Shown here in pieces: positions 35,059 through 44,659 of a stretch of 64,000 nt of DNA. How positions within the stretch are numbered: the first letter of the stretch is position 1; every line of letters starts with the position of its first letter. Below the pieces are notes generated by a model. It was not told the origin of the DNA and did no database searches. It saw only the letters and a list, made by a program, of their open reading frames with translations. Made by a program: the position numbers and the translations under genes. This DNA comes from Siderastrea siderea (Eukaryota > Cnidaria > Anthozoa > Scleractinia > Rhizangiidae). The DNA lies in the NCBI GenBank assembly GCA_964030785.1, contig OZ034977.1, positions 35,156,352-35,220,351 of the forward strand, written 5' to 3'.

Positions 35059-35194
35059 CTTTTTTAGCGAGAGCGCTGTTATGATCAATCCACGACACCA
35101 TAAACAACAGGAAAAGCATTTTTAAGGTGTAGAAAAAGCCTTTATTCTCGAGCATCCTAATGATAGTCCTCTCTTTACTGTGGAATAAACATAT
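35059..35194 (-). CDS. Probable signal-peptide exon of the MAM-Ig gene
   Basis: The minus-strand sequence has a strong acceptor (TTCTCTTGTTTTACAG ending at 35195) and a strong donor (GTAAGC beginning at 35058). Inside is an ATG at 35119 followed by MLFLLFMVSWIDHNSALA and then KKG. This is a classical signal peptide with a predicted cut after SALA. The exon ends in phase 1, matching the phase-1 start of the MAM exon at 27170; the split codon joins as G plus TG. An upstream in-frame ATG at 35154 (MLENKGFFYTLK..) could extend the N-terminus by 12 residues. The acceptor implies an earlier noncoding exon. The link to the MAM exons is inferred from strand, phase and spacing only. Confidence 0.55.
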
Positions 35195-35279
35195 CTGTAA
35201 AACAAGAGAATTAATTGCTTTGAATCTTTTTGGATACTTTGTCAGTGAGGCGTGCATGCATTACTTTGATCAAGATCTT

Positions 35280-35760
35280 AAACTTCCACCCCTTACTGCC
35301 TAAGGTTCAATTCCATACCAGCGAGTGAGACGACTTCGGTTTTTTCATGATTCATTTTCAGACCGGAGTATTTACTGAAGCATTCGATGGTGTCTATCAA
35401 AAGCGAGAACGATAAAACATCAAGCGGAAATGCCGTAATGTGATCAGCGAAGATAACTAATTTATTTTCGTTGTCACATATCTGGATGCCTTTCATTTGA
35501 TTGTTATTTCATATGTTAATTGCTAGTAACTCGAGGGCAATAATAAAAAGGTAAGGTGATAGTGGGTCGCCCTGGTGCACACAACGTTTAAGTTCAAAGA
35601 AAGGGGTGGCATGACCATTATTCATCACGCAATGTGATATATTCCGGTAGAAAGTCTTGAAACAGGCGATAAAGGATTCCCCAAAACCAAATTTTACCGA
35701 AGCCCGAGACAGAAAGCTCCAGTCCAAAGAATCAAAAGCCTTCTCTTCCCTTGGTTAAAT
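35280..35760 (-). pseudogene. L1-type LINE reverse transcriptase fragment
   Basis: The minus strand shows REGF, a stop, a frame change, then DWSFLSRASVKFGFG, GDPLSPYLFIIALELLAI, a stop, and VIFADHITAFPLDVLS followed by FSKYSGLKMNHEKTEVV. These are RT motifs A-end, B, C and D of an L1-type non-LTR element. The catalytic motif C reads FADH instead of FADD, and the upstream motif A is broken, so it is inactive. It ends about 90 bp before the acceptor of the signal-peptide exon, so it may lie in the 5' intron of that gene. It is related to, but not a duplicate of, the LINEs at 54.9-60.4 kb. Confidence 0.8.
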
Positions 35761-35939
35761 CTATTTTGAAAAACAATTTTGCGTGTTTGTTTTGGGTCTC
35801 AGCTCAAATTAAAGCCGAATAATACGGTGTGTCAATATTACTTTGCTTTGCCCTTTACGAACCCTGCGTAAGAAGTCTCTACACAAATATACCACAAGTA
35901 GACGGAATTTAAACAGTATGCGACCCATACGAAAACTTC

Positions 35940-36330
35940 CACGATAACCAGTCCTTCGACTCCTAAGAGCAAATTATTCAAAAGCTACTTTTGAGGAGAA
36001 CATTTTATATCTTAAAACATGCTTGCTGATTAGAGGTTACCCACGTAATCTGGTGGAAAAAATCCTATCAGATTTCAAATTCACAGAAAGGGCATTAGCG
36101 CTTAAACAACAGCGTAAAACTAAAACAAAAAAAAAACATTCTGCCTTTCGTGACACAATATCAACCATTTGTGCCAAACATCAAACAAGCTTTAATGAAA
36201 AGTTAGCATATTCTACAGAAGCAACCACTTCTTAGAAAGCTCTTTCAGAAAGAAAAAGAACAAGAACAAAAATATCTTTTAAGAAAGAAAAATCCTTAAA
36301 AGATATACTCGTCAGAACAAAAGTATAAAA
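35940..36330 (+). pseudogene. C-terminal RT fragment, Penelope-like or related
   Basis: The plus strand encodes RANYSKATFEENILYLKTCL, then RGYPRNLVEKILSDFKFTER, a Lys-rich stretch, a stop at 36233, and ISFKKEKSLKDILVRTKV. The order GY-x4-LV-x2-IL, F-x-ER and KSLKD-x-LV-x-(A/T)K is the connector between RT and endonuclease seen in Penelope-like and related GIY-YIG retroelements. The polymerase motifs are not present upstream. The adjoining sequence is the oppositely oriented LINE fragment. Confidence 0.55.
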
Positions 36331-38899
36331 GGTTTCCAAATGTTTCTCACCATTGGAGAATGTGTAGCCTCTCGCCCCTTGCCATTTAATTTCCTCCTAG
36401 GAGATGGCACGACGACACAACGAGATCACTCAACGACTTGACAAGATGAAAGAACGAAACGACGAGATGAACTTTTTTCCAGGAGTTGACGACATACATA
36501 TGCATGGGAATACGCGAAGTAAGTCAAGTTGCGTTCAATGCGGCCTTGAGTCTGTTTTATGTATAATTTCTGATGTGCTTGTGCGGGAAATTTGCATCAT
36601 GACTAAGTAAACGCAGCAATACAATGTAAATAATATCCTGCCAAACCTCAAGTCATAGAACAGCGCATTCGAATCAAAATTTAATATTTCCTAGTTGCTG
36701 GTAAACAAATGCAAACACTACACAGCCGTGGAAGGTTCTCCCACTTTTACGCCGGAGGGGTATGTACCGCTGTCTGTGACACAGGGTAAGGCACATTCTT
36801 ACCTTGAAGCTCACACAGTACCCCCACCCCCCCCCCCCCGGGCTTCACAGAGGTGGACATCAGCAACTAGTGACCAGCAACAATTTTTCAGGGTCTAGCA
36901 TTAGCCTATGACGTCATTGAGTGACGTCTTCGGCTAAAAATGAAGGAGCTTGATCAAACACTGAGCGAGGTTTAGCAGGCGAAGAGTTTAGTGTTCACCC
37001 TGTCAATCGCAAAAACTTAAGGGGGCCCAAATTATCTCACTGACCAAACACGAAGACACACATTTCGAAGGTTTTCGCAAAAACACTGCTAAATAATTTA
37101 ACCCATGTCGAAAAGGTAGGTTTCAGTCCATCGTATGAATTCCTAAAATGCAATATTCTTTATTATCCTTTTCTTTTTGCATTAAGAAGTTTCCTAAGAA
37201 CCAAAATGGTAGCTTAACATTTATTTTGGCAAATTAATTTGTCATTCATTTTTTGTGGACCAAATAAGGTCAAAGAGCACTAAATGTCCAAAAATATCGT
37301 CATTGTCTCAGAAAAGGAAATTCCCCCTTCTCCTACTCTCTTCGTGCGGAAAGAACAATAACGGAAAGTTTGTTCTACAAGAACTGTAAAGTGTAACATG
37401 CTTGTAGAAGTAACAGGCAAATGCTACCCTGCATCATCGTAATTGTTATATTAATCCCGTTTGGAGAAATTCAAAGCAAAAGTTCATAAAATTTTATCCT
37501 TATTAAGATCAGGTGTCCCAACTACCGTCACAGTAGTGGTTTTCTTTGTTTTCCCTTTATGAATTATTAATAAGTTTGAGAAGGTTGAATGCAAATTAGT
37601 CAATCTTTTCCTTGAAAAGTTACTTAGAAATTTGTGACTTTTGTCTTAACTATCAGCTGGCGTTAAGTCGCAGAGAATGATGTTTAAAATTGACGGTTAC
37701 TTTTATCTTGCATATCAAAAGGAAAAAAAACTCTTTAACAGCAAAGTTTTTCCCATTGCAATTTTATAGCGATAAGTAACCGTAGAGTAGTTTGGTCGCT
37801 ACTCGCCCTACTCGCTTCTTCCCCCGGCCCCCTCCCCCTCCTTTTTTTCCTAACCTGTGTGTTTTGCTAACTTTGCTGTTGGTTCACATTTCAGTCAAGC
37901 ACAAAGAGACACATTACTCTTTGCTTATCTATCTGAGAGGCTTTAAATGCAAAGACGAGCTTTCGATTGTCAAACCTGTGAGCTTAGCCAGACAAGCACG
38001 TGTATCATAGCGACAGAGCACTCTCCAGCTTTACGTCATTTGAGGAGATGTGGACATAAATGTATCAAAACCTCAGTCTGACGGGCAAAAAGAAATTGCC
38101 ATGGTCTTTAATAGTAATGTTGATTCAATTTAAGGAGAACGCGAACGACGTTTCAATCTGATTTTGGACGAAGATATTCCTTCAGCTATATCACTGGCTA
38201 CAAAAAGCTATTGTAGCCAAGGGGGAATTAAAAATTCCTGAAAGATGGCATTTCCAACTTAGTGTTTTTCTTAGTCCGCTTGCATCCCAGCTTTCAGTAA
38301 AACCAAGAATTAATATAGCAAAAAGGTGTTTACACCTTGCAGGTGCTGTTCATATAATTATTTTGAAACGTTAGAAGCCTTTCCAGTAATTAACGTTCAC
38401 CCACTAACCTGTGATGCTCCTTTAAACGATTATTTCAAAAAAGCCCTGCAGAAAAAATAATTACCCAACAAAATATTTTTTTGCTGATACTCTGACTCTG
38501 CTTGACAATCCTACCTATGGTTCTCCTTCTAGATCTGTCCCTATATTCTACTTACTTTCAACTGGTACCACTACGAGTAGAATTCAAACAATTCGATCTA
38601 GAGGGCAAGTGGTTGATATCACACAAACCAAAGAATAACGTTAGGTTTTGGCATTGTTATACAAAGTTCGTTGTTTTACTTATTTTCTTATCAAGATCCA
38701 TTCTTATTTTTGGCGCATGAGTTCATTCCAATCACAACGGTGAATATATGTCGTATCAGTATCGCACTTTTCTCATTAAAATCTAGGTTGTTTATATAAA
38801 CGTATTGCATTTGATTTTAAGCTGTTCATTTTTGCCAAGCAAAAAATAGACAAACCAACATAAACCTGGGGGCGGGGAACGTGAGGGTAAGATGTAACT

Positions 38900-38900
<1 letters not shown>
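36331..38900. other. Noncoding interval with low-complexity patches
   Basis: I see no gene. A C-rich tract lies at 36822-36840. The segment 37048-37150 resembles 46823-46920 in the same orientation (ACACATTTCGAA, TTTTCG-x-AAAAAC-x-CTGCTAAATAATT, ATGT-x-GAAAAGG), so it is a dispersed repeat. A purely chance open frame at 36404-36610 is not called. Confidence 0.5.
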
Positions 38901-38930
<30 letters not shown>

Positions 38931-39153
38931 AAGAAGAAGAAGAAGAAGAAGAAGAAGAAGAAGAAGAAGAAGAAGGAGGAGGAGGAGGAGGAGGAGGAGG
39001 AGGAGGAGGAGGAGGAGGAGGAGGAGGAGGAGGAGAAGAAGAAGAAGAAGAAGAAGAAGGAGGAGGAGGAGGAGGAGGAGGAGGAGGAGGAGGAGGAGGA
39101 GGAGGAGGAGGAGGAGGAGGAGAAGAAGAAGAAGAAGAAGAAGACGACGACGA
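38901..39153. repeat. 253-bp polypurine tract of alternating GAA and GGA blocks
   Basis: Blocks run GAA (to 38974), GGA (to 39034), GAA (to 39059), GGA (to 39121), GAA (to about 39143), then three GAC. The strand is all purine for about 240 bases, so it could form triplex H-DNA. The poly-Leu and poly-Arg open frames across it are artefacts. Confidence 0.97.
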
Positions 39154-39619
39154 TCGTTTCCCAAACTTCTTCTTCCTTCCCTCTTTGAAGCCACGGTGCG
39201 ACTTATTTTCGAAACTGATTACTTGTTATGTTCTGGCATGATGTGTCAGTCTTCATATTGATGTTGAAATGGCAAATCGACCAGAAAAACACAATTGGTT
39301 TCAAGATATTGCTCTTAATATAGAACACCAGAGGGAACAGACATAATTCGGTCCTCGCTGTTCCTCAACGTGACCAAATTATACTTTCAAAGTACGCTTT
39401 GCACGATAAATCCGCTATACCCCTGGCATAAGACTAAAGCATCACAGAAAGATGAACTTAACCTTTGTTGTTTTACGAAATAACTCTGGCTTACAATACG
39501 CCGTGCATGCACTTTATGTTCGTTATAAACTTGGCAATGGAATACAATGAAGCTTTCTATAGCGCTCATAGACTGCAAAAGGCGGGCATTGGGTCACAAA
39601 GACTACAAGAACTTTTCCT
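39154..39619. other. Noncoding interval
   Basis: Nothing is recognised between the polypurine tract and the hairpin array. Confidence 0.5.
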
Positions 39620-39866
39620 CTGATGTTAAAGTGTTTAACGGTCTCAGCGTATACCACGTATTTAAACTGAATCTATTATTAGTACTTCTCCAGCCACTTT
39701 CTCTACGATGATGAAGTGTTTAACGATTTTACGTGACTACGGATACGAACTGAATTAATTAAAATATTATTTCATTACTTAATTAATTCAGTTCATATCC
39801 GCAGTACACGTTATAATCGTTAAACACTTTATTATAACTGAGAGTATGACGAACACATTATATTCA

Positions 39867-39933
<67 letters not shown>

Positions 39934-40475
39934 GCTACTTTCTCTGTGATGATAAAGTGTATAACGATTTTAACGTGTACTACGGGTATGAACTGAATTA
40001 ATTAAAATAATAATAATGATAATAATAATAATAATAATAATAATAATTGTTATTATTATTATTATTGTTGTTAATATTATTATTAATACTATTATTATTA
40101 TTTTAATTAATTCAGTTCATACCCGTAGTAGACGTTAAAATCGTTATACACTTTATCATCATCGAGAAAGTAGTAGTAGTAGTAGTAGTAGTAGTAGCAG
40201 TAGTAGTATGAATATAAAGTGTTGATCATACTCTCTATGATGATAAAGTGTTTAACGATTTTAACGTGTACTTCGGATATGAACTGAATTAATTAAGTGA
40301 TGAAGTAGTATTTTAATTAATTCAGTTCATATCCGTAGTACACGTTAAAATCGTTTAACACTTTATCATCACAGAGAAAGTTGTAGTAGTGGTATTTCAC
40401 TATTTAATTAATTCAGTTCATGTACGTTGTATACGTTAAAATCGTTAAGCACTTTATCTTCGCAGAGAAAGCTGT
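39620..40475. repeat. Alternating inverted-repeat (hairpin) array of a ~65-bp unit
   Basis: The unit contains TTTCTCT, GATGATAAAGTGTTTAACG, TTTTAACGTGTACTACGG and TATGAACTGAATTAATTAA. I count eight units: forward at 39620 (diverged), 39697, 39938 and 40233; reverse at 39780, 40103, 40311 and 40404. Forward and reverse units are paired into three nested hairpins with AT-rich loops. In the middle hairpin the stem extends outwards through complementary microsatellites, (ACT)n at 39867-39934 against (AGT)n at 40170-40208, and beyond to TTATATTCATACT and its complement, giving arms of about 130-165 bp. The loop of that hairpin is (AAT)n/(ATT)n, itself self-complementary. The array lies 240 bp past the 3' end of the recombinase pseudogene. 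Confidence 0.95.
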
Positions 40476-40717
40476 AGTATTAGTAGCATCAGTACATATA
40501 GTAGAGTGGAGAAGCTAGCCTAAATGTACCGGATCAATTCAAACGAAAGGTTGGTTTTTGCAAGTACTGTGAACTAGACAACAGCTTCCAAGGAGTGATA
40601 TTGAAAGAGTGTACTACATAATTAATAAGTCCTTCATAAAAATGTCCTGTTTATTTATACTGTCCGTGGTTCAACTCCCAACCTCGAGATTTCAACAAAC
40701 AGCGTGTACACTTTTCT

Positions 40718-42406
40718 TTACATGAATTTGAGCTCAGCCCTTTTCTTTAAAGAGTCTGCCATTCTTCCCTCTTGAAATTGAGATTCGGAATCTCTCAAGA
40801 TGGCAGTCCACTATCCAAATCCGTGTTTATCTATCCCTTCTTTTAGAAATTTGCCCTCGTCGGCCGTAAATTTTAAGATCTGACGATGGCTTCGTTGAAT
40901 GCGCATTGGCGTAGCTGAGGAGACAACCTTTTTGGGAGGCATGGTTGTTCTTTCTACAGTTTCAACTGATGGCGATGAGCTTGAAGTTGAACAGCTAAAC
41001 CTCGTGTGAACTTCCTTGGCCACTTCCGATCCCTTGGTACCTTGTAGTTTTTGTAGACACTCGTGGGTCATCGCAGCAACTTCGCGCGGCCTCTGCTTTT
41101 GATAGTGCACTTTGACAACGGCTGAACTGTGTTTCTGATCTTCCGACAAAATCCTTTGCTCTTTACTAGTGAGCTGATTAAGGCTTTGCGTTTCGACGAT
41201 TTGGCGATAGCGCGTCGGGTGAATGTACTTTCCGATTGCGTCAAAGACTAGTTTACTCATGACGTCGCCCAATTTGCTGTGTTGGCCTTCATTTCTCGTG
41301 ACCAGAACGAACTCGCACTGGGGCTTTAGCAATGGCCTTACGAAATTGATGTAGCTATCAAGCACCTGCATGCTTGCATCGGTCAGAACCAAGGAGTCAA
41401 ATCCATATTTGCTAGCAGTAAGTCTTGAACTTTTTCTGGTCAATGAATCCCCCGCTCTCCTTCGCTGTTCTAACCATGTCGGCTGTCAAGTACTGATAAG
41501 TCATAGGGCGAGAACCCTTCACCTTGATGAACTAATATACCGCGACAAATTTCGTGGCAAATGTTAAGTCCGAGGGGTTCACTTGACCTGGACTTGTTTT
41601 GCACGTCTTCACGGTGTTTTCGTAACGCGGTAACTGTAAAGTCACCACTTCTAACAGTTCTTCCGTGGTTGCACAGTGCCCCCTAGCATCCAGAGTTTCA
41701 ATTTCTAGATCTCGTGTCCACTGCAATCTCATCATCTTTACAACTGTCTTGCGCGCTCTTTTGAGGTATAACTCTGTCGAGGATAAGTTTCGAAGAACTG
41801 TGTCTGCCGCGCCGTTTATTTTTCTGAAGTCGATCAATTCAGAGATGGCATCAATGTAGCCCAATCGTCCACCGTGTCCGAGTTTGCATTCATCTTGCAA
41901 GCAGTCGATAAACTTGAACAACAGACTATGAGAACACAGGCTAAAGTCCAGCACTTCAAAACTCAATTCCTCTTCATCTTCGCAGCAAAATGTGAGAAAT
42001 TTAACGCATCTCTTGGCTATCTGCTAAGCTGCACGATCTTTCTTGCAACCCCCACCACTTCCAGTCAACCATTTCGTGAATAACTCGCCAGTTTGGCTGG
42101 AAACTGAAAGGAAGGCAATACCCTGGCAGTTTGTTTTGTGATTTCACCCAATGTATCATCATCGGCAAGTTCTTTGGTACTTCAAGTGTCGGGTTTTTCG
42201 TCAAAGAAAAAGAACCAACTGTGCTTGGTGTCCACATGTTTCCTGTAGCCACGTTGACTTTTAAATCCATCGTGATCACACGCCTGTATTAGACAATGAT
42301 ACAAGCTTTCTGTTTCTTCTTTTTCCAAGTGAAGCCGTTTTGGTTTTGGTGATAAGCCATCAATTTTCGACCAGTCAACCTTACCCTTTTTGTTCATTTC
42401 TGACAT
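40718..42406 (-). pseudogene. C2H2-tyrosine recombinase-Myb element protein (copy 1)
   Basis: Minus strand, ATG at 42406 or 42394. Order: KVDWSKIDGLSPKPKRLHLE, a finger-like segment (CDHDGFKSQRGYRKHVDTKH), a stretch alignable in shifting frames to copy 2, then FEVLDFSLCSHSLLFKFID and LGYIDAISELIDFRKINGA. Next comes a stop at 41532 followed in frame by KVKGSRPMTYQYLT. After a frame change near 41440 come LVTRNEG (box I Arg), YIHPTRYRQIVET (HxxR box), QKHSS and VHYQKQRPREVA (probable catalytic Tyr), a Ser/Thr linker, and a C-terminal Myb/SANT repeat beginning FTADEGKFLKEGIDKHGFG. A TAG then interrupts it just before WTAILRD, and the frame continues to TAA at 40718. The R-HxxR-Y layout indicates a tyrosine recombinase; the Myb and finger domains would bind DNA. 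With stops and several frameshifts it is a pseudogene, but its architecture is clear. No gene name is known to me for this family. Confidence 0.8.
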
Positions 42407-42432
42407 CTCAGTGATTCACACAAATTGTTCCA

Positions 42433-42443
42433 CTTATATAAAT
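42433..42443 (-). promoter_or_regulatory. TATA box of recombinase copy 1
   Basis: The minus strand reads TTTATATAAGTGG about 30-40 bases before the ATG. Copy 2 has TATAAATA at the equivalent place, preceded in both by CTATTT. Conservation in both copies supports a core promoter. Confidence 0.65.
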
Positions 42444-42494
42444 AGTGAACAAAACACAAAGGCGACAAAAAAACAATGGCTGCATTGTGCAAGT

Positions 42495-42616
42495 TGGAAC
42501 TTGCCCCAACCTGCCTCAACTTGCCCCTGCTTGCCCAAGTCTGCCCCAACTTGCCCCTCCTTACCCCCAACCTGCCCCAACTTGCCCCTGTTTGCTCAGG
42601 CATGTCTCTGCTTGCC
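42495..42616 (-). repeat. G-rich degenerate tandem tract upstream of recombinase copy 1
   Basis: On the strand of the gene this reads as about ten units of GGGGCAAGTT or GGGGCAGGTT with runs of four or five G. It could form G-quadruplexes. It sits between the TATA box and the GGAAC array. The matching place in copy 2 keeps only traces (GGGCAGGTTTGAACAAG near 53784). Confidence 0.8.
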
Positions 42617-42879
42617 ACTGTTCATTATTCTTAAGTAAGTTTACAAATTTAAGGTGATATATGGCGTTGGTGCGATTATGTTCAACCTTACCCGGACAAG
42701 TCTATAAGCGCCTCGAAAAGTCTTTTAAAATCTGCTATTGACTCTGTTTCGTGTTGTTTAAAACTTAAAACACTAAACCAAACGTTTTGCAAATTTAATA
42801 GTGACAAAAGCATAGATGGCAAGAATAGAAGAATGTTTCTGTTGAACAAACTGTAGAAAGGAACTGCCATTCTTAATAG

Positions 42880-43395
42880 GAACCATTTTACATAAATAGG
42901 AACTTATGGTAAGGAACAAACTGTTCCATTTCATTCAAACCGGAACCATTAACGGGAACAATAGTTCCTCCAATGAATAAAAAGGAACCAATTTTCAAAG
43001 CAGGAACAATAATAGAAAGGAACAAACGTTCCTTTACAAGAAAAGGAACGTAAGTAATTGGGAACTAAAGTTCCTCGCCCCAACATAAAGGAACGGCCAC
43101 TCTAAAAGGGAACGCATTAATAGGAACAATTGTTCCTTTAGTAAATAAAAAGGACCAAAATGGTAAAAGTGGAACAATACCATTGGGAACACTTATTCCT
43201 TAGCCACTCATTTAGGAACAAAAAGTTGCTTTCAATGTTAAAAATTTGGAACAAAAGATTCTTTCTATCTCTGAATGAACACTTTGTTCCTATTTTTTTT
43301 ACAAAAATTTGTTCCTTTTGATGCTAAAAGGACCACTCCAAATAGGAACAATCATACCCTTATGGGAACGTTCCCAAGGCAAAAATGGGAACAGT
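42880..43395. repeat. GGAAC/GTTCC array upstream of recombinase copy 1
   Basis: More than 25 GGAAC or GTTCC pentamers fall within about 515 bp. Many are paired as short palindromes, such as GGAACAAACTGTTCC (42914), GGAACAAACGTTCC (43018), GGGAACTAAAGTTCC (43060) and GGAACAATTGTTCC (43122). Spacing is roughly 15-30 bp and the connecting sequence is AT-rich and not conserved. It begins about 475 bp upstream of the ATG. The arrangement looks like an array of protein-binding sites. The same type of array precedes copy 2 at 53.1-53.7 kb. Confidence 0.9.
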
Positions 43396-44503
43396 GCACA
43401 AAAATAAAAGTAAATTAAAAGGCCACTTAAAGGATGAAGAAAACATGCGAAAGCACCTTATGAATCTCTATGCTGAATACTTACAACAGCCAAAATTTTA
43501 TGGATAAAATCATGCTAGAACATGTTCAAATGTGAAAGTGAAAATTTTGGGAAACGTAGAAGAAGACGTAGGTGAAGACTACATCTGCTCTTGACTGAAG
43601 TGACGAAGACTCGTCATTTGTTTTAAAAACAGAAAAAGTATGAGAAAAATTCCTATTTCCCCGTAAGTCGTAGACAATTACTATATAAAAAAGGCAGATC
43701 TAGTTGATTTCGGTTCCGTGCTTTTCTATTATTCCCTTTTAGTTGGCATTTACATTTATATAGAAAATCACTGCTGCAGTCTGTTCAGTAGATCTTTGAA
43801 AAAAATCATAGACAATTAACATTCATTTAAACAAAACGCAGCACCAGTTTTTCTTTTTCTGTTTTGTTTACACAGCCTCCGAGAAATCACAATGTCAAAG
43901 TAGGAAGTCTACCGCAACACGTCGCATTTCGTTATGAAAAGCCATTATCATCAAATCATTTGATGAGAACACAAAGTCATTCAATGAATCGGCACCCAGC
44001 AAGCTGTCTTGTGTCACTTCAGCAATTTGCATCGGGTTCAAATTGTTTTCCAATATTACTATGCACATACTGTTTTGTGTGTTCGTTTTCAAAGAGGTGG
44101 TTAACATCCATTACCCAAAAATGCATCGATATTCGACTCAATAATTAATGATTTTTTTTTTCAAAATTTCAGGTTAATTCCAAAGAATCGTCTATTCCCG
44201 TCAAGTTAAGGGAACTGGAAAAGTATTCCAATGCTCTTCACCATTAAATCGGTTTATGCTTAAGACTGCCAAAAATTTGTCCCCCGTGGTAATAACATCT
44301 CATCAGAAACTAAAACTTAAAATTCTTCTTAAATTCCCAGGCAGTGTTGAGTCTTCTTACCCGCATCCGTGCTTATTGCAAAAAGTACTGTTCAGGGAGG
44401 TACGTCTTAGGAACAACCCGACATTTTCGTGTACTTGACCATATTAAAAATGAGATGTTTGCTAGAAAAAAGTGCTTGTTAAAAAGTACCAAGTTCAGTT
44501 TTA
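43396..44503. other. Noncoding interval, partly related to duplicated segments
   Basis: No gene is called. The stretch 43660-44060 has short matches (CACAATGTC-x-AAGTA near 43889, AAAATCACTGCTGCAGTCTG near 43764) to segments at 48.8 and 49.7 kb, so it probably belongs to the same repeat mosaic. Confidence 0.4.
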
Positions 44504-44536
44504 GACGAGACGTTTCGGGAATAACCCCTTCATCAG
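44504..44536 (-). ncRNA. Hammerhead-ribozyme-like motif (minus strand)
   Basis: On the minus strand CTGATGA is followed by AGGGGTTATTCCC (a GGG/CCC stem II), then GAAA, then ACG-TCT-CGT (a three-pair stem III) and C, giving a GTC cleavage triplet. The invariant core of a type I hammerhead is present, with the very short stem III known from Penelope-like elements. A convincing stem I cannot be drawn from the flanks, so activity is uncertain. The flanking block TAGACGAGACGTTTCGGG recurs, more degenerate, on the plus strand at 46.3 kb, on the far side of the GIY-YIG remnant. Confidence 0.55.
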
Positions 44537-44659
44537 CCGTGGCAAATATTGCACCCTCTAAAATGTACCTTAACTCAATGAATTTTACTTTTTGCAATGA
44601 GAGAGCCGTGACATTGAAGATACCGCATATAATATCCATTCCTAAGAGTAAGAATTTTA

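Noticed and set aside
38826..39261. Open frames encoding poly-Leu (minus) and poly-Arg (plus)
   Set aside because: They are translations of the GAA/GGA microsatellite with no independent coding signal.
39620..40475. CRISPR-like direct repeat array
   Set aside because: Units alternate in orientation, spacing is irregular, spacers are microsatellites, and the surroundings are eukaryotic.
42914..43140. GGAAC palindromes as a steroid-receptor-type response element cluster
   Set aside because: Receptor half-sites of the form GGAACA with a fixed 3-bp spacer would be needed; here the spacers vary from none to five bases, so a specific receptor cannot be claimed.
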